DNA of 64,000 nt from Spirochaetota bacterium (GTDB taxonomy: Bacteria; Spirochaetota; UBA4802; JAKQUI01), in contig JAKQUI010000003.1 in NCBI GenBank assembly GCA_029562645.1, positions 186,001-250,000 of the forward strand, written 5' to 3'. Each line of letters begins with the position of its first letter. Position 1 is the stretch's first letter. Below the pieces are notes generated by a model. It made no database searches. It was not told the DNA's origin and saw nothing but the letters and a program-made list of their open reading frames with translations. This document shows, piece by piece, positions 42,314-51,387 of the stretch. Made by a program: the position numbers and the translations under genes.

Positions 42314-44585
42314 TTCCCGCCGGTCCGTTTTCCTTCTTCTGGATCTTCTCCTCGAGGCGGGCCACATCGGACTTCTCCGGGTATTCGATGCGCGTGTGGA
42401 AAATGCCGAAGAGGATGCGCAGGAACGAGCGCTGTATCTTGTTGAGCTCCGACATCGTGAGCTCCGAGAACTCCAGGTCGCCGTCGTTAAGGCGGTTGAA
42501 GATGATTTTCTTCACCATCCCCTCGAGCTTCGCCTTGTTGGGCTCGTTGATGGAGCGCGAGGCGGCCTCGATCGCGTCGGCCAGCATCACCACCGCCGAC
42601 TCGCGAGAGCTGGGCGGGGGCCCCGGATACTGGAAATCGCCCTTCCGGACGGAGTCCGGGCCATCGGCCTCGACCGCCTCAAGCGCCTGATGGTAGAAGT
42701 AGGTCATCACCGACTTCCCGTGGTGCTCGCGAATAAAGTCGACGATCGAGTCCGGCAATCCCTGCTCGCGCGCCAGCACGACCCCCTTCTCCACGTGCGA
42801 TATGATGAGCCGCGAATACTCCAACGGCGAAAACGTCTTCACGCGCGGGTCGGTCACGCGGTTCTCGATGTAGATGCCCGAATCGTTGATCTTGCCGATG
42901 TCGTGATAATACCCGCCCACGCGCGCCAGGAGGGCGTTCGCGCCAATGTCCTTGCAGGCCGCTTCGGCCATGTTCGCGACCATGAGCGAGTGATTATACG
43001 TCCCCGGCGCGCGGATGAGCATCCGCTTGAAGATGGGGGCGTTGAGGTCCGAAAGCTCCAAGAGCTTGAACCGCGTGGAAATGCCGAACAGGTTCTCGTA
43101 CACGGGGATAATGCCCAGCGCCAGGATCGCATTCACCACGCCGTTGGCGAACGAGAGCTCCACGTTGCGCAGCACCAGCGCGAACGGCAGCTCCCGCATA
43201 AAGCCGACCGCGCACACGATGAACGCGTTCGCCGCGCCGATCACGAACCCGCTTTTCAGGAAATCCGTCCGTTTCTCCACGTTGCCCACAATAAAGGTCC
43301 CCAGCATGGCCGAGCTGAAGCCCAGCACCAGCGACGGAAACGAGAAGCCGCTGATCACGAACGTGAAGAAGACCATGTACACCCCGACCAGGAGCGCCAG
43401 GAAGATATTGTACAGGATCACGAGAATCATGGTCACAAACGACAGCGGGAGCACCAGCGCGAAGATGAACTTCGAGCTGTGGACATTTTCAGCGCGGGAC
43501 ACGAAAAACGAGAACAGGATGAAGAACAGAAGGAGCGTGAACACCACGATCGACGATTTGTTGTCCTCGAGGATCGCGCTGTAATCCGACACCAGAAAAT
43601 ATCCGAAGATGAGCAGAAACAGGAGCTGGATCAGGAAAATGCCCACGATATAGCTCACATTCGCGGTGGTCGTGTGCCGGTTGAGAAGGTTGATGTTCTC
43701 GAGCGCGTCCGAGGTGATCACGTCGCCCTCGCGCACGATCATGAGCCCTTTTTTCAGGACGCCGGTCGCGGGCTTCACGCGCTTGGCCGCCTCGTCCACG
43801 CGCTTCTTGGTCTCTTCCAGGTTGAACGACAGATTGGGCTTCAGGTTGCTCCGCACGATCTGGTAGGCGGCCCGCATCTGCTCCGCCGTGAGGTCCGGCG
43901 CGATGGCCTTGCAAACGGCCAGAAGGTTCTGGCGGGCTGTCTCCGGAAGCCACAGGTCCTCCAGCGACGCGGTGATCTCCTTGACCTCGCCCGAGGCGTT
44001 GATCGGCCGTATGAGCACGTTCTTGTTCGCAAGATTGAGGGAGTTCTTGTACGGCTCGTTGAGGATCCCGCGCTCGTACAGATAGATGACGATCCGGCTG
44101 AGCGCCTTCCGGAACTCGGCGGGATTTTCGAGGCGCAGAAGCTCAAGCAGGACGTCGTCGCCAAACTGCAGATATTTCGGCAGCGTGTCCTTGAGCAAAA
44201 TGAGCTGGAAGGTGCGGTCCTCGGTCCCGATGGGCGGCGTTTCCTTGAGGGTGCTCGCGACATGGTTCATGAGCGCATTCACGATGCCCAGGCGCTCCAC
44301 GAGCACCGACTGGTCGCGATCGAAGACGAGCGCCACGCCGTCGACCTCGCGCTGCCGCTCCTTCTCGGTCTCCGTCTCGATGGTGTAGCGGATGTCGTAC
44401 GGGACCTTGATGTCGTCGTGCGATATCTCGCCCACGGTGTAGGTATAGGTCTTGCCGATGGCGTTGAACGACAGGAGCACGGTGGCGATGACGACGATCC
44501 CCAGCAGATAGAAAAAGGCGTTCCGGATGCCGGGCCTGCGGAAGTAGATGTTGATCTTGCGTCGCGCGTCGGTGAAGTTTATCAT
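42303..44585 (-). CDS. pgpH: 7TM-HD c-di-AMP phosphodiesterase (PgpH family)
   Basis: The 760-residue protein has one N-terminal membrane helix, a large extracytoplasmic 7TMR-HDED domain (about 55-330), seven membrane helices (about 345-545) and a C-terminal HD domain. The HD domain shows HSLMVANMAEAA, GGYYHDIGKIND (His-Asp metal site), ISHVEKGV and REHHGKSVMTYF. This is the architecture of PgpH, which hydrolyses cyclic di-AMP. It lies between phoH and ybeY, the usual neighbourhood. The presence of a c-di-AMP hydrolase implies that the organism makes this messenger; no cyclase is in the window. Confidence 0.93.
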   Translation of the reverse strand: MINFTDARRKINIYFRRPGIRNAFFYLLGIVVIATVLLSFNAIGKTYTYTVGEISHDDIKVPYDIRYTIETETEKERQREVDGVALVFDRDQSVLVERLGIVNALMNHVASTLKETPPIGTEDRTFQLILLKDTLPKYLQFGDDVLLELLRLENPAEFRKALSRIVIYLYERGILNEPYKNSLNLANKNVLIRPINASGEVKEITASLEDLWLPETARQNLLAVCKAIAPDLTAEQMRAAYQIVRSNLKPNLSFNLEETKKRVDEAAKRVKPATGVLKKGLMIVREGDVITSDALENINLLNRHTTTANVSYIVGIFLIQLLFLLIFGYFLVSDYSAILEDNKSSIVVFTLLLFFILFSFFVSRAENVHSSKFIFALVLPLSFVTMILVILYNIFLALLVGVYMVFFTFVISGFSFPSLVLGFSSAMLGTFIVGNVEKRTDFLKSGFVIGAANAFIVCAVGFMRELPFALVLRNVELSFANGVVNAILALGIIPVYENLFGISTRFKLLELSDLNAPIFKRMLIRAPGTYNHSLMVANMAEAACKDIGANALLARVGGYYHDIGKINDSGIYIENRVTDPRVKTFSPLEYSRLIISHVEKGVVLAREQGLPDSIVDFIREHHGKSVMTYFYHQALEAVEADGPDSVRKGDFQYPGPPPSSRESAVVMLADAIEAASRSINEPNKAKLEGMVKKIIFNRLNDGDLEFSELTMSELNKIQRSFLRILFGIFHTRIEYPEKSDVARLEEKIQKKENGPAGNGE

Positions 44586-44618
44586 GGCTGTCCCTGCCCC
44601 GCCCGTGCGTGCGGGTCG

Positions 44619-45587
44619 CTAGGCCTCGCTCTTGGTGTGCCGCTCATAGGCGGCGACGATCTTTTCGACGATCGGATGGCGGCAGATGTCCTCTTTGGCG
44701 AACTCGATAAAACCGATCTCGTCGATGCCCTTGAGTATCTTCATCGCGTGCAACAGACCCGACTTCTTGGGCTTGTCCAGGTCGATCTGGGTGATGTCGC
44801 CGGAGATGACGATCTTGGAGTTGTTCCCCATCCGGGTAAGGAACATCTTCATCTGCGACACCGTGGTGTTCTGCGCCTCGTCCAGTATGATGAAAGCCCG
44901 GTTGAGCGTGCGGCCGCGCATGTAGGCCAGCGGCGCCACCTCGATGATGTTCTTCTCCATCATGCCGCTGATGCGCTCGAAGGGCAGCAGGTCGAAGAGC
45001 GCGTCGTAGAGCGGGCGCAGGTATGGATTGATCTTCTGGATGAGGTCCCCGGGCAGAAAGCCCAGGTTCTCGCCGGCCTCCACCGCCGGCCGCGTGAGGA
45101 TGATCCGTTCCGCCTTGCCCGAAAGATGGTACGACAGCGCGACGGCCACCGCAAGATAGGTCTTGCCGGTGCCGGCCGGCCCGTAGGAAAAGGTCACCGG
45201 GTTGCGGTGGATCGCCGTGATGTAGTTCGCCTGGTTCACCGTGCGCGGCGCGATGCTGCGGCCGGACTCCGGTATCACGATCTTGAGCCGCTCGATGTCC
45301 TTCGCGCTCACGACCGTTCCCCGGTCGAGGGACGCGGCGAGGTACTTGATGTCGAAATCGTCGAACTCGAAGGTCCCGTCCTTCACGACGAGGTAATCGC
45401 CCATCAGGTGCAGGAGGCGCATCGCCTTCTCGCCCTGCTCACGCGGCGATGTGACGATCAGGGTGTTCCCCCGGGGGATGATGCTCACGTCCAGGATCTT
45501 TTCGATGGCCTTGATGTTCCGGTCCCGGAACCCGCAGATCCTGCGGCACAGGGACGAATCATCGATTTCGAATGTGCGCTCAACCAT
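44619..45587 (-). CDS. PhoH-like ATPase
   Basis: The 322-residue cytoplasmic protein has an N-terminal KH-like region, a Walker A at GPAGTGKTYLAVA (about 140), GAGENLGFLPGD with R/G-rich context typical of PhoH, and Walker B at FIILDEAQNTT. It then has SKIVISGDITQIDL. PhoH-like proteins are thought to be RNA-linked ATPases or helicases and commonly neighbour ybeY. aspS ends 1 base upstream and pgpH starts 33 bases downstream on the same strand. Motifs and position agree. Confidence 0.94.
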   Translation of the reverse strand: MVERTFEIDDSSLCRRICGFRDRNIKAIEKILDVSIIPRGNTLIVTSPREQGEKAMRLLHLMGDYLVVKDGTFEFDDFDIKYLAASLDRGTVVSAKDIERLKIVIPESGRSIAPRTVNQANYITAIHRNPVTFSYGPAGTGKTYLAVAVALSYHLSGKAERIILTRPAVEAGENLGFLPGDLIQKINPYLRPLYDALFDLLPFERISGMMEKNIIEVAPLAYMRGRTLNRAFIILDEAQNTTVSQMKMFLTRMGNNSKIVISGDITQIDLDKPKKSGLLHAMKILKGIDEIGFIEFAKEDICRHPIVEKIVAAYERHTKSEA

Positions 45588-45588
45588 A

Positions 45589-47364
45589 CTAGCGTTCGAG
45601 AATCTTGATCGAAAGCTCCTTCAGCTGCTGGGGTGCCACGGGCGAGGGCGCCTGGCTCATCAGGCACTGGCCCTTCTGGGTCTTGGGAAACGCGATCACG
45701 TCGCGGATCGAGGCGCGCTTGAGCAGCAGCATCATCACCCGGTCCAGGCCCAGCGCGATCCCGCCGTGGGGCGGCGCGCCATATTGCAGCGCGTCCAGCA
45801 GAAATGAGAACTTGACGCGCGCCTCCTCCTCGCCAATGCCCAGGAGCTCGAACATCTTCTTCTGCAGCGCGGGGGTGTTGATCCGGATGGACCCGCCGCC
45901 GATCTCGACGCCGTTGAGAACGATATCGTAGGCCTGCGCCGTGATGCCGTCCACCGTCTCAGGGGTGATCGCGTCGAGCGCCGCGACGTGCTCCGCCGCC
46001 GGCGCCGTGAAGGGATGGTGCTTCGCGTAGTAGCGCTTCTCGCCGGGATCGTACTCCAGGAGCGGGAAATCGGTCACCCAGACGAAGTTGAGGAGCTCCG
46101 GATCGATCATGCCCAGGTCCTGCGCGATCTTGAGGCGCATGCCGGCCAACGTCGCGTTCACGATCTCGGCGCGGTCGCAGCCGAAGATGACAACGGCGTT
46201 CTCGCGCAGCGACAACCGCGCGCGCAGGCCCTCGCGCTCGGGCTCGCTCAGGAATTTCGCAATGCCGCCCTCGAAGGCGCCGTTGCGGAAGCGGACCCAG
46301 GGCATGCCGCCGGCCTTGAACACCTTCACGTACTCGGTGTAATCGTCGAGGTTCTTGCGCGACAGGCGGTCCTTGTCCTCCACGACGAAGGCCTTGATGA
46401 TGCCGCCGGAGGCGACGGTGGAGGAGAACACGTTGAACGACGATTGCGCGAACAGGTCGCTGAGCTCCGAGAGCTCCATCCCGAAGCGCGTGTCGGGCGC
46501 GTCCTTTCCGTAGCGGCGCATCGCGTCGTCGTAGGTGATGCGCGGAAACGGCAGCGACACCTCCTTCCCGAATCCCTCGCGCACGATGACCGCGATCATC
46601 CCCTCGATGATGTCGATGATCATGTCGCGCGTAATGAATGAAAGCTCGAGGTCGACCTGGGTGAACTCGGGCTGGCGGTCGTTCCGCAGGTCCTCGTCGC
46701 GGAAGCACTTCACGATCTGGAAGTAACGGTCGAAGCCGGAGACCATCAGGATCTGCTTGAACAGTTGCGGCGACTGCGGCAGCGCGTAGAACATGCCGCG
46801 GCTCAGGCGGCTGGGAACGAGGAAGTCGCGCGCGCCTTCGGGCGTGGACTTGTTGAGCATGGGCGTCTCGATCTCGATGAAGCGGTTGGCGGCGCAGTAG
46901 GCGCGGACGGCCTGCATCACGCGGTGCCGCACGATGATGGCCTCCTGCATGTCGGCGCGCCTGAGGTCGAGGAAGCGATACGCGAGGCGCTGCTCCTCGT
47001 TCACGTTCTCACGGCTGTCGATGGGGATGGGCGGCGCGACCGACGCGTTGAGTATGACGATCTCGTCGGCGACCACCTCGACGGTCCCGGTTGCGAGCGC
47101 GGGATTGACGGTCTCGTCCGAACGGCGCCGGACCGCGCCGCGCGCCATGATGCAGTACTCGCTGCGGACCCGGTCGGCCGCCTCGGCCGCGGCGGAGGCC
47201 TGCGACGAATCGACCACGAGCTGCACCAGCCCCGTCACGTCGCGCATCTCGATGAACACGATCCCGCCGAGATCCCGCTTCACGTCCACCCAGCCGCACA
47301 GCATCACCCGCGCGCCGATATCGTCAACGGTCACTTCTCCGCAATAGCTTCTGCCTGTAAACAT
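45589..47364 (-). CDS. aspS: Aspartyl-tRNA synthetase (bacterial type with GAD insert)
   Basis: The 591-residue protein has the bacterial AspRS layout. An N-terminal OB domain (VMLCGWVDVKRDLGGIVFIE) is followed by class II motif 1 and motif 2 (KCFRDEDLRNDRQPEFTQVD), a GAD insertion (about 285-420), and motif 3 (GIALGLDRVMMLLL). It charges tRNA-Asp, or tRNA-Asp and tRNA-Asn in species without AsnRS; sequence alone does not separate these. AGGTG lies 7 bases before the ATG. It leads the aspS-phoH-pgpH-ybeY operon. Confidence 0.97.
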   Translation of the reverse strand: MFTGRSYCGEVTVDDIGARVMLCGWVDVKRDLGGIVFIEMRDVTGLVQLVVDSSQASAAAEAADRVRSEYCIMARGAVRRRSDETVNPALATGTVEVVADEIVILNASVAPPIPIDSRENVNEEQRLAYRFLDLRRADMQEAIIVRHRVMQAVRAYCAANRFIEIETPMLNKSTPEGARDFLVPSRLSRGMFYALPQSPQLFKQILMVSGFDRYFQIVKCFRDEDLRNDRQPEFTQVDLELSFITRDMIIDIIEGMIAVIVREGFGKEVSLPFPRITYDDAMRRYGKDAPDTRFGMELSELSDLFAQSSFNVFSSTVASGGIIKAFVVEDKDRLSRKNLDDYTEYVKVFKAGGMPWVRFRNGAFEGGIAKFLSEPEREGLRARLSLRENAVVIFGCDRAEIVNATLAGMRLKIAQDLGMIDPELLNFVWVTDFPLLEYDPGEKRYYAKHHPFTAPAAEHVAALDAITPETVDGITAQAYDIVLNGVEIGGGSIRINTPALQKKMFELLGIGEEEARVKFSFLLDALQYGAPPHGGIALGLDRVMMLLLKRASIRDVIAFPKTQKGQCLMSQAPSPVAPQQLKELSIKILER

Positions 47365-47527
47365 CGCCGCACCTGGAGAGATAGAATAAACGAGTGGCCG
47401 CCAAACGATCGCAGCGCCCGGGGGACACGGCAGTACCGTTTTTTTTCACAGGGCATTTGTCAAGTCGAAAAAGCGGCGGGTGCTGATACGCCGCCGGCGG
47501 GCGCCGGCGGCGCGGCGGCGCGCGCGA

Positions 47528-47845
47528 TCAATCCTCTGCTTTAAAGCGGGACATCACCTGCCGCACGAAATTCGTCATTCGGGCGAGCACCAGGCCGCTG
47601 ATGATGACGTCGACCATCCACGGCATGTTCATGCCGGTCCCGCGGAAGATGCGAAGGATGTCCACCTTCCAGCAGAGAAAGAACGCGACGATGATGATGA
47701 TCCCGTCGCGCGTCGCCTCGATCGCGCGGTTGCGGTCCAATCCCTTGAGCGCCGAGAGATTGAACAGCGCCATCACGGCCGCCTCCAGGATGATGGCGAT
47801 AATGAAAACGCTGAAGATGTTTTGGAGCAGTACGTCACCGTTCAT
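47528..47845 (-). CDS. Small membrane protein of unknown function
   Basis: The 105-residue protein has two or three hydrophobic segments (LLQNIFSVFIIAIILEAAVM at about residue 5, DGIIIIVAFFLCWKVDIL at about 47, and VDVIISGLVLARM). I do not recognise a family. ATG 47845 is favoured because GAGGTG lies 6 bases upstream; longer starts at 47920 or 47851 lack spacing. It sits alone between the aspS operon and the phosphoesterase fusion gene with 150-160 base gaps on both sides. Confidence 0.62.
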   Translation of the reverse strand: MNGDVLLQNIFSVFIIAIILEAAVMALFNLSALKGLDRNRAIEATRDGIIIIVAFFLCWKVDILRIFRGTGMNMPWMVDVIISGLVLARMTNFVRQVMSRFKAED

Positions 47846-48005
47846 GGACATCACCTCGCTTGTTTTTGTCACGGCGGGCGCCTTGGCGATCAATGGCATC
47901 AGAATCGACATCCGTATCATAACCGATCTCCTCCTCTCAGTATCGGCGCGGACGGGCGCCGAACATGATTATCATACCGGCACCCGTGAATAAAATCAAG
48001 GTTTT

Positions 48006-49682
48006 TTATGCCGTCGGCGGGCCGCCCTGCAGGTAATGGATGATCTTCCGGCGGATCGCCTCCGGGAGCTTGATGCCGATGGACTTGAGGCGCGATTCGT
48101 ACTTGTCGAACGAGCGGATGTGCTGCGAGGTAGTCACGAAGATCTTGAAATACGAGCGGATGCTCCCCTCCAGCTCCATGCGGAACTCGATGTCGTCGTT
48201 GAGCAGGTCCTCGAGCGGGGCGATGACGCGATAGTTCACCGGGCGGCAGATGGAGCGGTAGGTCACGAAGCGCTGAGTGACCTCGCACTCGTAGTTCTTC
48301 TCGCGGATGCTGCGCTCCACCACCGTCAGGTCGATGCAGTCGATGATCTCGAACTTGTAGTCGTCGCCGAGCTGCTCGCGGATGAGGCGCTCGGCCTGCT
48401 TGAAGTGCTCGCAGTTGACCAGCATCTCGGAGCACTGCGCGTTGCAGCGCAGGTACAGCACCACGTCGATGTCGGAGCTCGGCTGCGACATCCCCAGGTT
48501 CACCGAGCCCACCAGGTCCATCGCGATGTCGTCGAGCTTGCCCTCGATGCGCTGCACCACCTCCTCGAGCCGCTCCACGCGCTCCTCGGACTCCTGCGTC
48601 TGGAACATGCGGAAGAACTGCTTGATCTCCTTGAACAGCACGATCTCCGGGATGTGCGAATACTTCTTCACCTTCATGTCGAAGTTCTCGCCGCGGCGCA
48701 GCGCCTCGAAGCGCTCGGCGTCGACCACCCGCTCGGTCCACTTCCCGTTTTCCGGGACGTAGTCGGCGATGTCGTAGACGCGATCATCCACGAGCTTGCG
48801 GAACTTGACGCCGACCACCCGCCCGGCGTCGACCTCGATCCGGTGGAAGAAGCCGCCCTCGGAGACCTCCCCGGTCACGGTGGTCACTTCGCCGAAGTTC
48901 GACGGGTTGAGGTAGACGGTCCCGTCGCTCTCGAAAAAACCCCAGTCGCTGTGGATGTGCCCGGTGAGGCACAGCAGCACCGGGTTGTTCTCGCAGTAGG
49001 TGCGCAGGGCCGGCGATCCGGACGGGCCCTTGAACGAGAGCCGGTCGTGTACGCCGTGCGCCGGCTGATGGCTCACGATGATGTCGGGCTTCACGGCCTT
49101 GAAGAAGCGGTTCATCTCGTTCTTCTTGTCGTCCACGCCGATACCCGCCTGATGGTTCACGACATAGCGCTCGGGGATACCGGCGGTCCAGGTGTCGGCG
49201 CCGCCGTAGCCGGCGATCTTCAGGTGCTCGACCTGATACCAGTGCAGGTGCAGGTCGCGCTCGTGCAGCGAGGTGTACTTGAGATCCATGTCGTAGTTGC
49301 CGGGCAGGCACAGGCACAGCGCCGACTGCTTGGTGGACACGATATTCTCGATGATCTTGTACTTCTGCTGCATCACGCGCCGCGCGCGGATGGTGTACTG
49401 CTGATACTTGCTGCCCATCTCCTGGATCTCGTCGGAGACGTTGGGCATATCGAGCAACTCGTCGATGAAGTCCTCGATGATGGTCCCTTCCTGTTCCATG
49501 CGGCGCCGCAGGGCGTGGAAGTACGTCTGCAGTTCATGGTACTTGATGGCGGAATCCATGTTATAGAAGGGGATGTCGATGAGGTCCCCCGCGATGATGT
49601 AGACGTCGGCCACAGTCTCGACCAACAGGTTTTTCACCCGCTCGAAGGCGCCGTGGATGTCGGTGAGATAGACGATCTTCAT
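48006..49682 (-). CDS. Calcineurin-like phosphoesterase fused to a nucleotidyltransferase
   Basis: The 558-residue frame joins two enzyme domains. The N-terminal half is a metallophosphoesterase: TDIHGAFERV (DxH), IIAGDLIDIP (GDxxD), LPGNYDMD (GNYD in place of GNHD), VSHQPAHG and TGHIHSDWG. A coiled-coil-like linker (SEERVERLEEVVQRIEGKL) leads to a polymerase-beta nucleotidyltransferase motif: LVGSVNLGMSQPSSDIDVVL at about residue 400 (GS...DxD). A helical C-terminus follows. Phosphoesterase plus nucleotidyltransferase suggests RNA end-processing or nucleotide-signal chemistry. The combination is one I do not recognise as a named family. lnt lies 16 bases upstream. Confidence 0.85.
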   Translation of the reverse strand: MKIVYLTDIHGAFERVKNLLVETVADVYIIAGDLIDIPFYNMDSAIKYHELQTYFHALRRRMEQEGTIIEDFIDELLDMPNVSDEIQEMGSKYQQYTIRARRVMQQKYKIIENIVSTKQSALCLCLPGNYDMDLKYTSLHERDLHLHWYQVEHLKIAGYGGADTWTAGIPERYVVNHQAGIGVDDKKNEMNRFFKAVKPDIIVSHQPAHGVHDRLSFKGPSGSPALRTYCENNPVLLCLTGHIHSDWGFFESDGTVYLNPSNFGEVTTVTGEVSEGGFFHRIEVDAGRVVGVKFRKLVDDRVYDIADYVPENGKWTERVVDAERFEALRRGENFDMKVKKYSHIPEIVLFKEIKQFFRMFQTQESEERVERLEEVVQRIEGKLDDIAMDLVGSVNLGMSQPSSDIDVVLYLRCNAQCSEMLVNCEHFKQAERLIREQLGDDYKFEIIDCIDLTVVERSIREKNYECEVTQRFVTYRSICRPVNYRVIAPLEDLLNDDIEFRMELEGSIRSYFKIFVTTSQHIRSFDKYESRLKSIGIKLPEAIRRKIIHYLQGGPPTA

Positions 49683-49698
49683 GCCGGTCCCGTCCGCC

Positions 49699-51333
49699 CT
49701 ATCCCCGCCGCTCGCGTCGCCACGCGTTCAGGGCGAACGCCCCGACGGCCGCGATGAACGCGACGACCAGATATAAAAACACATCCCCGATGCGGGCGTA
49801 CACGGTCGTCCGGTTCATCGAGAAATCGAGGTCGGCGCTCACGGTGCCCTTCTCGAGAATGGGCAGCGTCGTCTTCATGCGGCCGTAGGGATCGATGGCC
49901 ATGGTGAGCCCCGTGTTCCCGGCCCGGACATACCAGATGCCGTTTTCCACGGAGCGGAACACCGACGAGGCGAAGTGCTGCATGTGCCCGGCGAAGCTAT
50001 CGGTCCAGCCGTCATTGGTGATGTTCACCAGGAAGTCGGCCCCCAGCCGCTTGTAGTCGCGGCACAGCCGGAAGAAAATCCCCTCGTAGCAAATGAGCAC
50101 GCCGAATTTTCTACCGCCCGTCTCGAAGAGCACCGGCCGGTCGCCCGGCACGAAGTTCGATCCGCCAAAGGCGAAGGTGAGCTCCTGTATGATGGGCAGC
50201 CACTTATGATAGGGAAACCACTCACCGAAGGGCACCAGATTGATCTTCGGATAGGCCTTGATAAAGTTGCCCTCGGAGCCGATGAGGACCGCGCTGTTTT
50301 GCGCGAAGTAGCGCCGATACCGCAGGTCCTCGACGATGCCGATCTCCCCGGTGAGGAGCGGCCGGCCGATCGACTTCACGTAAGCGAAGACGCTGCGGAT
50401 GAACTCGCGCTCGCTCTCCGTAAAGAGCATCGGGTGTCCGCCCTGCGCGAAGTACGATATCTTCTCGAGCGTGGCCGATTCCGACCAGACGACGAGGTCG
50501 GGCTTATCGGCGGGCGACGCCAGCGCCGCGTTCGTGTAGTGCGTGAGGCGGTCGAGATAGCGGAACTTGTTCTGCTCCCAGTTCTCCCACGGCGAGATGC
50601 ACGACTGCACCATCAGCGCCCGGAGGTCGCGCTTCCCCGTCGCGGGGTTCGCGGCGAGCGTCACGGCGCCCCATGCGGTGATTCCCGCGACCAGCGCGAG
50701 CGCCCCAACGAACGCCTTCCCCTCGAACGATGCGATCGCTTCTCGAAACGAGCGCGCGCCCGACGCGATGCGCGCAATCAGGCCCGCCATGCTTTCGTTA
50801 AAAAATATAAGAATGAAGCACACGCCCATGATACCGACGATTGAAGAAACCTGAATGAAGGGTGTGAAGGGAAACTGGGAATAGCCCCAGTAGTTCATGG
50901 GATAGGCGAGATATCCCATCGACTGGACCCAGTAGACGACCACGAACGACCCGGCGTAGATCGGCGCGCGCAGGCGCTCGACGCGACGCGAGAGGAACTC
51001 CGCCATCATCATGCCCGACACGAAAAAGACCGTGAGGCTGGGAATGAGGAAGAGCAATACGACGAAATACCCGCCGGGGACCTTGGCGCCGAAGGCGCCG
51101 ATCCACTGATAGGCGAGCAGATTGCCCAGCAGCCCGGCCATGAACGATGCGCGAAACACCTCGCGATATCCCTTGTCGCGAACATAGACAAAGAGGGGAA
51201 CGAAGGCGATCCACGCGAAAAAGGGAAATCCCTTCAGGAACCACGCATCGAAGCTGGGCACCGAAAGAAACCATAGGATGCCGGTGAGGAGGTAGTAGTG
51301 TTTTTGGGAGAAGTCTTTGAGTTTTGATTTCAT
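49699..51333 (-). CDS. lnt: Apolipoprotein N-acyltransferase
   Basis: The 544-residue inner-membrane protein has about six N-terminal helices, a nitrilase-type domain (about 240-500) and a final helix. The catalytic triad segments are visible: Glu in LVVWSESATLEK, Lys in YPKINLVPFGEW and Cys in GVLICYEGIF. Lnt adds the third acyl chain to lipoprotein N-termini, preparing them for the Lol system encoded at 35.9-37.9 kb. No good ribosome site is evident at 51333. The phosphoesterase-nucleotidyltransferase gene lies 16 bases downstream. Confidence 0.94.
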   Translation of the reverse strand: MKSKLKDFSQKHYYLLTGILWFLSVPSFDAWFLKGFPFFAWIAFVPLFVYVRDKGYREVFRASFMAGLLGNLLAYQWIGAFGAKVPGGYFVVLLFLIPSLTVFFVSGMMMAEFLSRRVERLRAPIYAGSFVVVYWVQSMGYLAYPMNYWGYSQFPFTPFIQVSSIVGIMGVCFILIFFNESMAGLIARIASGARSFREAIASFEGKAFVGALALVAGITAWGAVTLAANPATGKRDLRALMVQSCISPWENWEQNKFRYLDRLTHYTNAALASPADKPDLVVWSESATLEKISYFAQGGHPMLFTESEREFIRSVFAYVKSIGRPLLTGEIGIVEDLRYRRYFAQNSAVLIGSEGNFIKAYPKINLVPFGEWFPYHKWLPIIQELTFAFGGSNFVPGDRPVLFETGGRKFGVLICYEGIFFRLCRDYKRLGADFLVNITNDGWTDSFAGHMQHFASSVFRSVENGIWYVRAGNTGLTMAIDPYGRMKTTLPILEKGTVSADLDFSMNRTTVYARIGDVFLYLVVAFIAAVGAFALNAWRRERRG

Positions 51334-51387
51334 ATGATTGCATCCATTTTAATATTTAAAAATTAGCGGACTATTATAGCGATTTTT

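Noticed and set aside
42105-45608. A 1167-codon open frame on the plus strand
   Set aside because: Antisense to ybeY, pgpH and phoH, which are certain genes; its composition is that of a codon shadow.
47430-47463. Minus-strand TTGACA with TACTGC as an aspS promoter
   Set aside because: The spacer is 22 bases and the -10 match is poor, so I do not annotate it as a feature.
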